From contig CM114272.1 of the NCBI GenBank assembly GCA_050084515.1, positions 22,320,001 through 22,384,000 of the forward strand: a stretch of DNA of 64,000 nt, in the 5' to 3' direction. The position numbers and the translations under genes were made by a program. Below, piece after piece: positions 1-10,495 of the stretch (position 1 is its first letter; every line of letters begins with the position of its first letter). The notes below the pieces were generated by a model. That model ran no database searches. It was not told the origin of the DNA and saw nothing but the letters and a program-made list of their open reading frames with translations. The DNA is from Blasia pusilla. Its lineage: Eukaryota > Marchantiophyta > Marchantiopsida > Blasiales.

Positions 1-1189
1 TGCGATCATGAATATCTCCTTTCCTAGCGATTTTCAGAAGTCCGGACAACCATTCCCGCACTCTGCAACTGCGACCATCACGCTCCTGTCGTCACGATTG
101 TTGCGATCGTGATTCCCTCGTTTCCTGCCAACGCAGAAACTATTCGCGTTTGTCATTAGCAACAACGGACTAAGCACGCATGCACATTTAGGGCCTCGGC
201 TGAGACAAAGGAATTGCACTCTTTTCCGAAGGAAACTATGCAACAAAAGTGCGCCGCTGGAAGGCGGCAAGTGTTCTCGACATTGTCGTCCATCGGCACT
301 TCCAATGAACTTTTTTACAACACGAAATTCCCCGGTATCGACCGGATTTTCTCTTTTCGCTGACTGTGCACCAATTCTACTCCATCTTTGGCGTGTCATT
401 GAAGGCCTCGAGAATCGAGCACGCTCGATCACATGGCATCGGAGAGAAAGTAAACGGGACAGAAGACATCAACCACATAACCATGAAAGCGTCTAGAATG
501 GAAGGGAGCGAAAGATACGAGATGTGACACCACAACCACCTAACAACCTCCGAATACAGCACATGCGCAAACCTAACCCTGTCTCCACGGGACATGTCCA
601 TCGCTGCACCTAATGACTCTCCATTTCCGCTTCTCGATATAAGTGATCCCCTGATTCCTGCAGTGCGGAAACATGTGTCGAGAGCAGCTTCTCTCAATGA
701 GTTAGTTCACTCCTCCATCTTCCTCGAAAGTGTTCCGGCCAACTTTCCGGGCGTGTCCCGTTTTTTATTCGGATTCTCTCGTGCCTTTCTTTGGCGAAGG
801 GCATGTTTTACTTTCACCATCCTTGAAAAAGAAAAAGAGAGATAAATGGGCACTTTTTCCCCCTTGGATTATAATTGATGGATACAAGAACTTTTCACCT
901 TGCATGTCCTTCCCATGATTTTCATAGGAAGTGCACAACTCGTAAGGTGAAAGCAAGCGCGAGACCTTCCTCTAGTGGATTGTTTAAACACTACCAGCAC
1001 AAAGCAAAGCCCTGGATTCAATTCTACGAGTTAGTATGGTCACATTCATGGTTCAAAACATAATCATCACGACTATTCTTTTCCCAAAAAGACAAGTCTT
1101 TAAGAGGTTCTTAATTGTTGGCTGAAGAATGGGTCTTGTCACTTGTGATGTGTATGGATTGTGGAGTGATTGGATCATAATGACGAGTG
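1..1189. other. No gene recognised
   Basis: Short overlapping open frames occur on both strands, none longer than 132 codons. None has a domain, repeat or composition that I recognise. No RNA gene or mobile-element terminus was seen here. Confidence 0.5.
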
Positions 1190-1960
1190 AGTGATGACTA
1201 TAGATTGATTGATTCATAGTGACATAAAAAGGGATTTGTATTGATTGATTGATTGATTGATTGAGAGAAAGAAAGAAAGAAGATCTCTTGAGAGGAGCCT
1301 TTCGAACAACCAAGAGAGAAGCAACCATGAGGAGACACGAGAATCTTACATATGGTGGAGACAAATAAGTCTTGCTAGTAGACCCAACGCGGTTGGTAAA
1401 CTCTTGGTGGGATGATACAAGAGTGGATGTGCGTGGGTGGGGATAAATCTAAGAGAGAGTGGAGATACTTCTCCCTTTGTACTCATTTGAAGTTTAGTAA
1501 AATCTCTAGATGTTTCTATTGTGGATGTAGTAGCTCCTTTTGGAGTGAACCACAATACTTGTTTGAGTATACCTCTTCTCAAATGTGATTTGAAGATCCA
1601 CTCACTTTAAATAGCAAATTGTATCATGCTAGTGGGTTGGAAAGATAGACTCAAAACAAGAATTTGAAATTTTCAAATGCAAACTTTAAAGTGGATAAGT
1701 TTGATGGGAAGAAGCACTTTGGATTATGGCAACTAAGAATGAGAAAAATTCTAATGCAACAAGGATGACACTAGGATTTGGGTTTGTGAAGCTAGCCTTT
1801 GACCACAGACAAAGAAATGCACGGAGCAATTGGGATTGATCACTCCATGGACCTACATCGAGAGGCCTTCGCAGATGGAGGCGAGTCACTCAAATGGATT
1901 GCAGAGAACTGAACGGTAGCACGTAGTCGATGATGAGAGAATTTTAGCTACTCACAAAGG
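1190..1960 (+). mobile_element. Ty1/copia relic: LTR or leader plus start of gag
   Basis: From about 1680 the plus strand encodes DKFDGKKHFGLWQLRMRKIL followed by MQQG, the typical start of a plant copia Gag (KFDG.NFGLW..RM...L..QG). In-frame stops follow at once, and then a recognisable tail near 1795-1890 (LTTDKEMHGAIG). Upstream, 1450-1590 resembles the leader of the minus-strand copia relic at 9.9-10.3 kb: both read tgta-tca-tt-aagt...ggatgtag...gagtgaaccaca-tact. Protease, integrase and RT are not seen, so this is a truncated and decayed copy. The exact LTR ends could not be placed. Confidence 0.65.
1239..1281. repeat. Microsatellite (attg)n then (gaaa)n
   Basis: About six attg units are followed by three to four gaaa units, upstream of the copia gag relic. 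Confidence 0.85.
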
Positions 1961-3601
1961 CGCTTCCATCAATTTCACTGTGAATGAAAGCAAGTTGTCC
2001 CCTATAGATTATCTATATCGAAGGTATGTGCTCTCCAATTTGCATTGAGGAGCGTTTCACAGAGTAAGAATGAACACAATCGATTCCAACGTCAACTTTA
2101 TGATTCTTGCTAGACTTGTTTGCATTCAGGGTCGGTGTTCCTTGCAAATTGTGGACCTTGTAGGAAAATTTTGTCGTGGAATTTTTGTCATTAGATTCGG
2201 CCTATTATCCAAGACTCGAGAAACTCTCCACACCATTGATTGATTGTTTTCAAATCCCACCCTTGAAACTTCTTCTTGCTAGAGTAGCGAACGTCTACCA
2301 ACGGGACATCTTTGAATGCCAATAACGCTGAATGATTTCAGACTTGACCGGCTGGATCAACTGGGATAGCAAGCCCGACCTCCATGTCCCAGGGTACCAC
2401 TTGCCTCCATCGGATACATTTTTGCCTCCACACCATTATTTGGAACTACCGAGCTTGAAATCTTGATGCAACCACTCAATCCACGACCAACTCTCTGAGA
2501 GTAAGCTAAGCTACTACTATAGCACAAAGTCTTTCAACCATGTATGCTTCATGTCCTTGGTGCTAAACATGGACGGAGGAGAAAATCGCCAAGTGCAAAT
2601 GCTCGAGGCCAAAGGATGACCAGAGATAGCTCTAAACTTTGAGGAGTTGGATAGACATTTTGAAAGGCTTGAAGATGAGATGATCTCTTTTAATGGGATC
2701 TCGAGCAATGACAAGGAGGTCACATTTCCATCACTAGCAGACCTCAAGAAGTTCCAACTTGGCAGTTTCATGCAATTCGATAACTACAACGTGAAATTCA
2801 GTGGAACTATGGTCGGGAGGTTTGAATGAGGAGCGTGACGCCCTCAAGCACCTTCATTTTGCCAGAAAAAGTGGTGTCTGTGGTATTGCTATTGCAGACC
2901 CCCAATAACAAACTTTTGCATAGCGGCGAGGTGACTGATTTATAGGTTCGGGATAGCAATAGTGCAAGCCGGGGAGGGGAGGTATATATTCAGGGTATCA
3001 CTCTCCTCTCCATAGTTTCCACACTCATCGCAAATGTCACATACACAAAATCAAGAGAGTTCCAAGGATCGGCCTCTGCCTCAAACTCAACCGATTGAGT
3101 CATTTTTTATCGACAGGATAGAATGCTCCGCGAGCTTTAGTCTTAGCAGCAATGAATCAGACAAAAATGATCTTAGAGAGAGAGAGAGAGCCGCCTTCTT
3201 ACCACGAATTCAATGTCGCTCACTGTGAATGAGAAGATGATCGCTACAATAGCATGAGCTCCGAGCTTGAGATTTGAACCTTCGAAGATGCAGATTCTGA
3301 ATTCAAAATTCAACGCAGCTCAGATCTTCCTCCCCCGCTAGTAGTAGCTAGCTTGCCTCTTCCTTCTCCAAAGTAGGAAAGAGAGAGAGAGTAAGAAACA
3401 TTTATTTACACTCTAAAGATTCGAATGTGTACAAGTGTCTCCAGGTAAGAGGTGCTCACTTTGCATACCACGTGTCCGTGCACTGGCTTCAATACAATTT
3501 TGAAATATGTCCCAAACCGATGCCAACCAGGGCTCAATTCAAGTCCAGTCCGAGATCAGATTGCGAAATAAAATAGGTTGAGATCAAGTTACTAAGATCC
3601 G
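1961..3601. other. No gene recognised; short coding-like stretch near 2650-2830
   Basis: A 60-codon plus-strand frame at 2647-2829 (MDRHFERLEDEMISFNGISS and on) has a composition like real protein and may be an exon fragment or relic. No family is recognised and no convincing splice sites were assigned. The rest, including the (ag)n run near 3174, shows nothing else that I can name. Confidence 0.3.
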
Positions 3602-4442
3602 GGTCCCATGGCCGAGCGGTCGCAGCGACCTTTGGGGTCGCCATTTTTTCTGCGCCCAAATGTTTTGGGCGTAGAAATTATCCAGCGTCTCCGCAATTGT
3701 GACGTCTTCAGGATAGATCGGTGAGATCTAGTAGAGCGCCTTCGTGAGTAGTGGAGGACAGGCTCAGTAGGTCGAGGATGACCTGCTGAGGCCCCGGCAA
3801 ACCTGAGAGGGCAGGTTTCTCCTTCGTTTCAGCTCATTTGGAGCCATATTGAAGAACTTACTATTTTAGGTAAGTACCATTTTGAGTATATGATCGACTT
3901 TCTATTTTTGATAAGTGGCCCTTGACCTCCTACATCAGGTCAAGAGCCAAGGTTGTGACTTAAGAGCATAGGTTACCATGGAGAGAGCTTGGGAGAGGGG
4001 AGGAGTATACCTCAAGGAGATTTAGAGCTCATTCTCTCTTTGTTGAACCTCTTGGCATGAGGCGGCGGAGCTATGGTCTTGCTTGCCTTGTGTGTGTAAC
4101 CCAAGCCTCTCATTAGGATAGTGGGTTTGGTTTGACATTGAGAGAGACATGTGAGAGTGCACACATGTGAGAACTACGATGTTGTGAGAGAGGTGGGATC
4201 TAATTGGAGAATTTTTGGGTACTTCTTGTCTCGTTGTTTGGATGCAATGAGTTAGCATGGGATCGTGCGTGTTTGTGTGTGTGTTCGGTGACAACGATGT
4301 GTATGCGCATGACACAAGCCTTATTTTTGTATATATAACGGTTTTTACGAAGAACCTTCGTGTTATTTTATTTTTCCTTCGGAAACAAAATTTGGTCGCA
4401 GAAATGAGGTCGCCGCGACCTCATTTCTTGCCCATGGGACCT
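3602..4442. mobile_element. Terminal-inverted-repeat element carrying an LTR insertion
   Basis: The left end begins ggtcccatggccgag and the right end is its approximate reverse complement (gcccatgggacc). Similarity extends inward for about 60 bp on each side and includes a subterminal palindrome on each side (ggtcgcagcgacc, ggtcgccgcgacc). The two flanks also resemble each other directly (atcagattgc followed by an A-rich run and gatca). With the internal LTR removed, the carrier would be about 220 bp, which fits a small non-autonomous DNA element. The family and target duplication could not be fixed. Confidence 0.5.
3698..4314 (+). mobile_element. Solo LTR, TGTSACRTC...GCGCATGACA family
   Basis: It starts tgtgacgtct and ends gtatgcgcatgaca, matching the termini of the LTRs at 14300-14879 (+) and 27982-28273 (-). 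A central ggttacc block is shared with those copies. The flanks are caat and caag, compatible with a 4-bp duplication carrying one substitution. No internal region accompanies it. Confidence 0.5.
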
Positions 4443-6100
4443 AGCCCTAAAGGCCCGAATCAGATTGCCAAAAAAAAAAGAGGCTAAGATCAGATTGGTA
4501 AAAAAACACAATCAGGTAACACATAATATAATTAAGCAGGTAAGATTCACTTCTCATAGATTTCCTACTTTTCTTCATTTCCGAATGTAGTAATCGCCTC
4601 CCTCCCCCCGCATGCTCAATTAATAGTATTAATAATATAAATTATGACTAATATTCAAACAAAATTCCATCTTTACTATTTTAACGTCACCCGTTTAGAT
4701 ATTACACTCTAAAAATTGAATGTATGTCCAATCTCTTTACATTATAGTTCTCCATATTTTGGGTCTTTTCATTTCCATCCAATCTCACCCAATATATTAC
4801 ATCGAAAAAAATTACTTGTATCTAATATGGCCACTCAAATGTGCAAAAATGCTCCTATAGGAAATTTCTATATTGAACTTCCGTTTCGGTGGTATAGTTA
4901 ATTTAAAGGGCCTTACTTTACTTGGCAATGCAATTGCAACATACGGAAAACACATGAAAAAAAGAAGAAGTGATTTTCTCTTCATAAGGATAATACCGAT
5001 CCCCATGAACTATGAATGGTATTCCCTCCAATTGTGATTTATGTTAGAGGTACTTTTGGCATATGTTGAAGACCCTCGTTTTGAGTGGTCTTCACGCCAA
5101 AAGCTCTAAAGGTCATTTGTATTAAAACAATCTTACCATATGGGAAAGATACACAAGAAATCAAAGAAAATTAATTTCTAATGAACATGTAGCCAATAGA
5201 ATTCAAAAATAAATAAATTATGGAGAAAAACTGAATGGGCTGATTGGATTGGACAATTGAAGGCATGAACTAAGTCCCAAGACAACTACTCCCGTGAATC
5301 GGAAAGTACAAAACAAAACCCATTGCTATTTCCATATATCTATATCTTTATTATAATTGGCGACCTTATATGGGCAATAAGACAAAATAATGTGATAGTA
5401 AGATAAAATAGAATCATGGTTGAATTTTGTCCCTTGATTCATATTAGATGATTAATGGATATTATAATGAATGATCCTAGGTGAAAATAAGACAAAATAG
5501 TGGGATAATATAGAAATAGAAAAAAATTACAATTTTTTCCCCTGATTTATATTTCTTGGAAAGGGAAAATAAATTTAAATGGAGAATATGTAGATATGTT
5601 TTGAATTTTATTGAAGGATGGAATTATTTAGGGGAATGTAGTATCATTTAAATTTTAATTGAGGAGTGGGATTATTTAGAAGAATGTAATTTTATTAGTA
5701 TTCTAAGATTTAATTAAATAGAAATTATTTCTAAAATTTGAAATGAAAATTATCAGTATTTTGTAAAAATAATTTTAATTTATATTATATATTTTTAGAA
5801 AAGGAAATTTTATTTAAATAGAAAATTAAATAATTAATAATCTAATTATTGGATGTTATTTTGGCGGGAAGGGGACAAAAAAGTATTGTTGAAACTTTTA
5901 TGGATGAATGAAATCATTTGGGGGAGTTTGGTATTTGGGAAGCGAGGGAAAATTTTCCTTTCTAAAAATACAAAAGGAATATTTTTAGAAAGGAAAATTT
6001 TCCCTTTTTAAAATTAATGGTAAATTGGCACACCAACTAATCATATAAATGAAACCGCAAGACAACCAAATCGAACTTCAATTTTTTGGTAAAGTAGTTC
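4443..6100. other. AT-rich intergenic DNA
   Basis: This is strongly AT-rich, especially 5330-6010, with many in-frame stops on all strands. No gene was recognised. The only clear structure is the perfect hairpin at 5946-6004. Confidence 0.55.
5946..6004. repeat. Perfect 25-bp inverted repeat with 9-nt loop
   Basis: The arm 5946-5970 (starts gggaaaattttcctttc) is the exact reverse complement of 5980-6004, with loop caaaaggaa. It could be the tip of a small inverted-repeat transposon. A terminator or miRNA precursor is less likely given the short arms and the AT-rich setting. Confidence 0.85.
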
Positions 6101-6139
6101 TTGTTGAAGTGTGAGTTTCGTATTGCTCAAGAGAATGGT

Positions 6140-6184
<45 letters not shown>

Positions 6185-6560
6185 CACTATTCCATGCGGG
6201 ATTCCCTTATTCGTGCGGATCTCTACATGCCACGGGAATGTGAGGTGGTGGTAACGGATGTTGTAGTGACGGATCCAACGCGAGAGGCGATGCGTAGGAT
6301 CGCCAAATGGTGGCACAAGGGACATTACTACAAGGAGCGGCGGCGGTAAGTAAAGAAGACCCACATTTATATCGACTTCATGATGGACATCAATTTATCC
6401 CCTTACCTTTTTAGATGTATGAGACTATGGAAAAGAGGTTTGACTCGTTCTTTACGGGTTGCACCCATCACCTCCAATCGAAAAAAGGATTATCCTTAAC
6501 CACTACAATTCTTCATTGTACGAGTTTTATTGACATTATTAATGTCAATAGGTAGTTAAG
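6101..6560 (+). pseudogene. LINE C-terminal (RLE-like domain) relic
   Basis: The translation HYSMRDSLIRADLYMPRECE continues with VVVTDVVVTDPTRE. This is nearly identical to the C-terminus of the minus-strand LINE at 22.6-27.5 kb. The conserved R-A-D...VVxxDVVVTDP pattern resembles the restriction-like endonuclease region that closes RLE-type LINE proteins. Related DNA continues to about 6530 (ctattggaaagaggttt-like blocks) with frameshifts. No upstream RT is present, so this is a 5'-truncated, decayed insertion. Confidence 0.6.
6147..6183. repeat. (GA)n microsatellite inside the LINE relic
   Basis: About 37 nt of perfect ga repeat lie where related LINE copies have only a short gagagag tract (near 23190). 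This suggests local expansion after insertion. Confidence 0.95.
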
Positions 6561-8965
6561 GAAAAAGCCCCTTATGTTAGGGGAGGAAGGCCCCTTATGT
6601 GTCTTAGGACCGAGGGTTTTGACTCTCTATGTATCTCCTTAAAATGTATATTCCTTCCGGTGAAACACAATGGCACGTCTCGAGGCTAGAGTAGTGACTC
6701 CTCTACTCTAGAGTCTTAGCTCAGAGTAGTAGAGCTCACCGTTAGAATTGGGATGAGCTATTCGGAGGAGTAAGTTAATGGCGCCAAATTGGGCAGGTAA
6801 AGTTAGAACGGCACACTAATTCCACCGACTAGGCTCAGGCGAAGGCCATAACATAAGCGCCCTCCGTTTCGCAGTCAATCAATGCACGCCGCGGGCAGTA
6901 CCTTACAAATTTCCATCAAAACTCTGGTTGGAGCGTGGTATCCAAACCCACCGCTTCCTACCACCAACCTAAAAAACCGCTTCCTTCCCACCACCAACCT
7001 AAAACCCCGCGTCCTTGACAAATATCGAAGGGCTCAAGTACCCATTCATTCACGGGCTGCCCGGATCGGAGTACCTTCAGTGCAGGACTACTACTATCTA
7101 CGGCTTTCGGGTCGAGGAACATGCAGATGGGCAATGATCGGGCCACTCGGCTAGATAAGGCGGACCGCGACCTTTCCGGTAAAACATTTTATCCGTAGGG
7201 CATTTATGGGAAACTGAAGACGTGGCGACGAATAAGTAGGAGTTTGGCAATAATGTTCCGACGACTAACGATAAGATTGTCTGACCCCGAGATATTATCA
7301 CACAAGAGGAGTTAAAATCGCTGAAGCTGGACTATCGCAAACGACACTTTGTTCTCTAACTTCGGAACAAGACTTTGAGAATTTCGTGTCGACACTGGAA
7401 ATGGTCAGGGAAGAAATCGCCTATCTCGTGTAGCCGTTTGGGAAGAGGAGAGGGATCAAGCCACGTCAAAACTTGCAGGGAGCAGAGCATGGAGGCTGGA
7501 GCATCCGAAGCGAATTGGCATGAAATAAAACCAACTCGCTTTGGAATTGGAAATTGATTCGTTGATTGCTACACTAGAAGTCCGGACTGACTTTCCTCGG
7601 CAACGAAGGGAATCTCGCTCCCCTCGTGAAGTTGACCGGCGCATGCATGAAGAAGCGATGAAAGCTCTTGTTAATTGATCAGGCCTGAGCATCAGCATGT
7701 GCTTTAGGGTTCCTCATGCTCGTTAAAGTGAGGTTTGGTCGTTGCTGAGTTGGATCTAGCACGACTTCCTGCTCCCAATCGCATAGTCGTTCTTTGTAAC
7801 ATTCTTCCCGGTGATTCGGCATATGGACAAGAATCCACTCAATCATGGAGTCCGTCAATAGCAGGTCAACGTCTCTTCATCATGCAAAGATCAGGCCGAA
7901 CGGAAGAAAATAGCACTTGTCTTTTGCCCTCAATGATTGATTAATTTTGAACACATCTCTACACGATTACAAGAACGCGAGAAGTTATACAATTGTCTAG
8001 GGCTGGGCATTTCATTCATTGCTCTTTCCTGAGTGGAAAACCTGTGTGACCACTCCCTGCATCAGTGCATTGTGCAACACGAGTAGTACTCGCGCGACAC
8101 TGCATATTAGAAAGAACAGAGATGGAAGAGTGGTACATCTCGTTTTCTTGCGGTCCCAACCGCCCCTCTCACTCTTACCAATGTTGTCACGGACGCCGAG
8201 GTCAAGAGCTCGCGCTAGCGCGATAGCTTTGAGTCTTGAGATCTTCTCGTCAGTAGTTCCCATCATCGTCATGAGAATCACATGGAATCGCTGCTTACCT
8301 TCTGATTTAGTTTCTGATAATGCACAGAAAGATCCCAGTGGAGCAGTTATGTGCACGGTACGAACAGTTGCCGACAATGTTAAAGTTGCCGCAGGCCTTT
8401 TCCTCGACAACTCAGGGTCGAACGTGGTTGACAGTTGTAGATCGAGAAACAGTACGTCAAGATACAGCAACTGCTTAACGCGTATAGTCCCGCTTCTGAG
8501 GTTATTGACACTCATTGACTCGGACCGATCCCTTTCCGTATGAAATACACTCCGATATCCGTATATATACGTCTTCAATACTTGCATGTATGTACCCACG
8601 CGATGACGAGGGGTGTGATCAAGACAACCCCGTACCTTCAGTCATCCGATACGTGCCGGATTCCTGATACTACCGGTTCTTGTGCCGGCTTCTCATCATG
8701 ATGTTCTTGTGCCGGCTCCACCAATTTTCTAAGATATCAATGAACGGGTGCATTTTTTCTGAAGTTCGTTGCGGGGCTGATTTTATATCTACATCATTAT
8801 GGGAAAGTGTTTTCTTGATTTACAAAAAATTCTATGCTTGACACGTGACAATTCGGCAAAAAAAAATGTTTCACATACCACGGACAATAAGAAAATTTTT
8901 TGAATTTATGTGCAATATCAATCATCTCTTCCCTTCATGGGCTGTACATTAATTTTTCATACACT
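6561..8965. other. No gene recognised; overlapping open frames at 8012-8599
   Basis: The plus strand between about 7080 and 7680 has interrupted coding-like pieces rich in E, K and R, such as AVWEEERDQATSKLAGSRAW, that could be a decayed coiled-coil or gag-like protein. At 8012-8599 a 195-codon minus frame overlaps a 174-codon plus frame. Neither has a recognisable domain, so at least one, possibly both, are chance. Two short direct repeats of gttcttgtgccggct lie at about 8676 and 8703. Confidence 0.3.
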
Positions 8966-9003
8966 TTTTTATTTCCAGTGCAATTGCACGGGCACCTTAC
9001 TAG
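8966..9003 (+). mobile_element. Helitron-like 3' terminus
   Basis: The sequence gtgcaattgcacgggcacct followed by tactag/t has the plant Helitron 3' signature: a short palindrome (tgcaattgca), a GC-rich step, then CTAG followed by host T. The matching TC 5' end was not located, so the element's extent is unknown. Confidence 0.5.
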
Positions 9004-9229
9004 TATATGTTGTAATGTTGGAATGAAAAATCAAGTTAAGACAAGAAGGGAAGGGAACAAGTTCAGACTTGTTTTTTTTTTAATTGTGAAAACATCACGA
9101 GGCGCTCCGCAAAGTTTGAAGCGTTCCTTGTGGATCGCTATCATCTAATTTGCTATTTCCGGGAGGTTGTGGTTTTCACGTACTCGACTCTTTGAGTCCT
9201 TTTCTTTAAAATTTTGGATGGGTTTATCA

Positions 9230-9934
9230 TCACCTATTTTTCATTGAGATCTCGTTTTCTTTCATCTAACCAAGGATGAGTCCTCTAGTGTTTCCGAGCA
9301 ATCAAACTAAGGGACTATCTCAACTACCAATGCGATTCTCGCAAAGTTGTGAGTCCAGGGCATTTGACTTGTGACTATATTGCGGCTCCCATGACTCGTA
9401 AATTTACTGCGTAAGCTTGCCACTATGGCATTGATTTCTTCATGCTCTATTGTGTCTTTGCCATATAACAAAGTTTTTAAAGGATAACATTAACCTAGTA
9501 ATAAGATTAATGCTTTGTTTTCATCCTCCAAATGAACATCAATACTAAGTCTCGAGAGTTCACGCAAAATCTTGTTGAACTTATGTAGATGATCAATGAT
9601 ACTCGTGCAATCCTTCATAAAGGTATAAGCTTTTGTTTCGAATAGAGCTAATTCAGCATGAACTTGGTCATATACAAGCTCTCATAGACCAAAGCTTTAG
9701 TGTCAAGGGCTCGTTCATGACATTGTAGAGCACATGATTAGCAAGAGTTCACCTGAAGGTACTTGCCGCTCTCATGCTTCTCTCCTCCCACTCCTCGTCA
9801 ATCATATCTTTAGATTTCCTATTCAAAGCCTTATGCATCACTTGCTCCACAAGAAGATGTTTGAGTTGCTGTAACCCAAAGTGTTTCTTCGCATCAAACT
9901 TATGTGCTTCATAGTTTGAAATGGATATTTTCAA
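9230..9934 (-). pseudogene. Ty1/copia Gag relic
   Basis: The minus frame at 9934-9749 reads KFDAKKHFGLQQLKHLLVEQ then VMHKALNRKSKDMIDEEWEE, the classic start of plant copia Gag. Frameshifted continuation gives FMKDCTSIIDHLHKFNKILR and, near 9500, KALILLL...CYPLKTLLYG, the middle of the UBN2-type Gag domain. In-frame stops and frameshifts show it is dead. Protease, integrase and RT are missing downstream. It lies opposite to the copia relic at 1.2-2.0 kb. Confidence 0.8.
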
Positions 9935-10302
9935 GCCATCTTCTCAATCTCTCTCTTCAACCTACTCTTGTGCTACAATTGTTACGAAATGAATCAATCT
10001 AGAAAGCAGATTTGAGAAGAAAGTAATCACAAAACATCAGATCCAAGCAAGTAATGTGGTTCACTCCACTCATGAGCTACATCCACTACACGACATTTAC
10101 TGACTTAAATTGAATACAAATGAGATTGCTTCTCACTCCTCCTTCACGCCTACTCTTGGCTGCACCATGAAGTTCACATAAGTTTGTGTGTAAAGCAAAC
10201 TCTTCCTTAGGGTCTCTCAAAAAAACACCTCCAAGCAATCACTATGAAGTGTCCTTGAGAATTCTGCTCTATCCTCTCTAGAGAGATTCTCTTTCAAAAG
10301 CA
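9935..10302 (-). mobile_element. Probable copia 5' LTR or leader
   Basis: This segment precedes the minus-strand copia gag and shares blocks with the plus-strand copia leader at 1450-1590 (gagtgaaccacattactt on the minus strand). No clean TG...CA boundaries were found. Its outer side is cut by the Helitron-like element ending at 10303. Confidence 0.5.
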
Positions 10303-10495
10303 CTAGTATAATACCCGCGCCTAGCGGCCGTTTCTTAATTTAAATTCAACGGCTCTAATTTAATTTGATTCTTTTCCAGGCTCCGTTATAGTAATTCGAT
10401 TATTTTCTGCATGTGTAATCGCGGGAGCTAACCACAATATATACATGTCATCACCATAGGACGGGGTTGAACCCGTCCTCTTTTAATTATATAGA
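10303..10495 (-). mobile_element. Short non-autonomous Helitron
   Basis: On the minus strand it begins TCTATATAATTAAAAGAGGA and ends ...GCGCGGGTATTATACTAG, inserted between host A and T as Helitrons do. A GC-rich hairpin (gcggccgctaggcgc) precedes the CTAG end. A second inverted repeat, ggacggggttgaacccgtcc, lies near the 5' end. At 193 bp it has no coding capacity. A related element is at 33435-33567. Confidence 0.7.

Noticed and set aside
3602-3640. tRNA-like start (atggccgagcggtc resembles a tRNA-Leu/Ser box A)
   Set aside because: No box B, no cloverleaf and no acceptor pairing; it is better explained as the terminal repeat of the element.
8012-8599. 195-codon minus frame overlapping a 174-codon plus frame
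   Set aside because: Both strands open over the same DNA, no recognised domain, no supporting context; not called as a gene.
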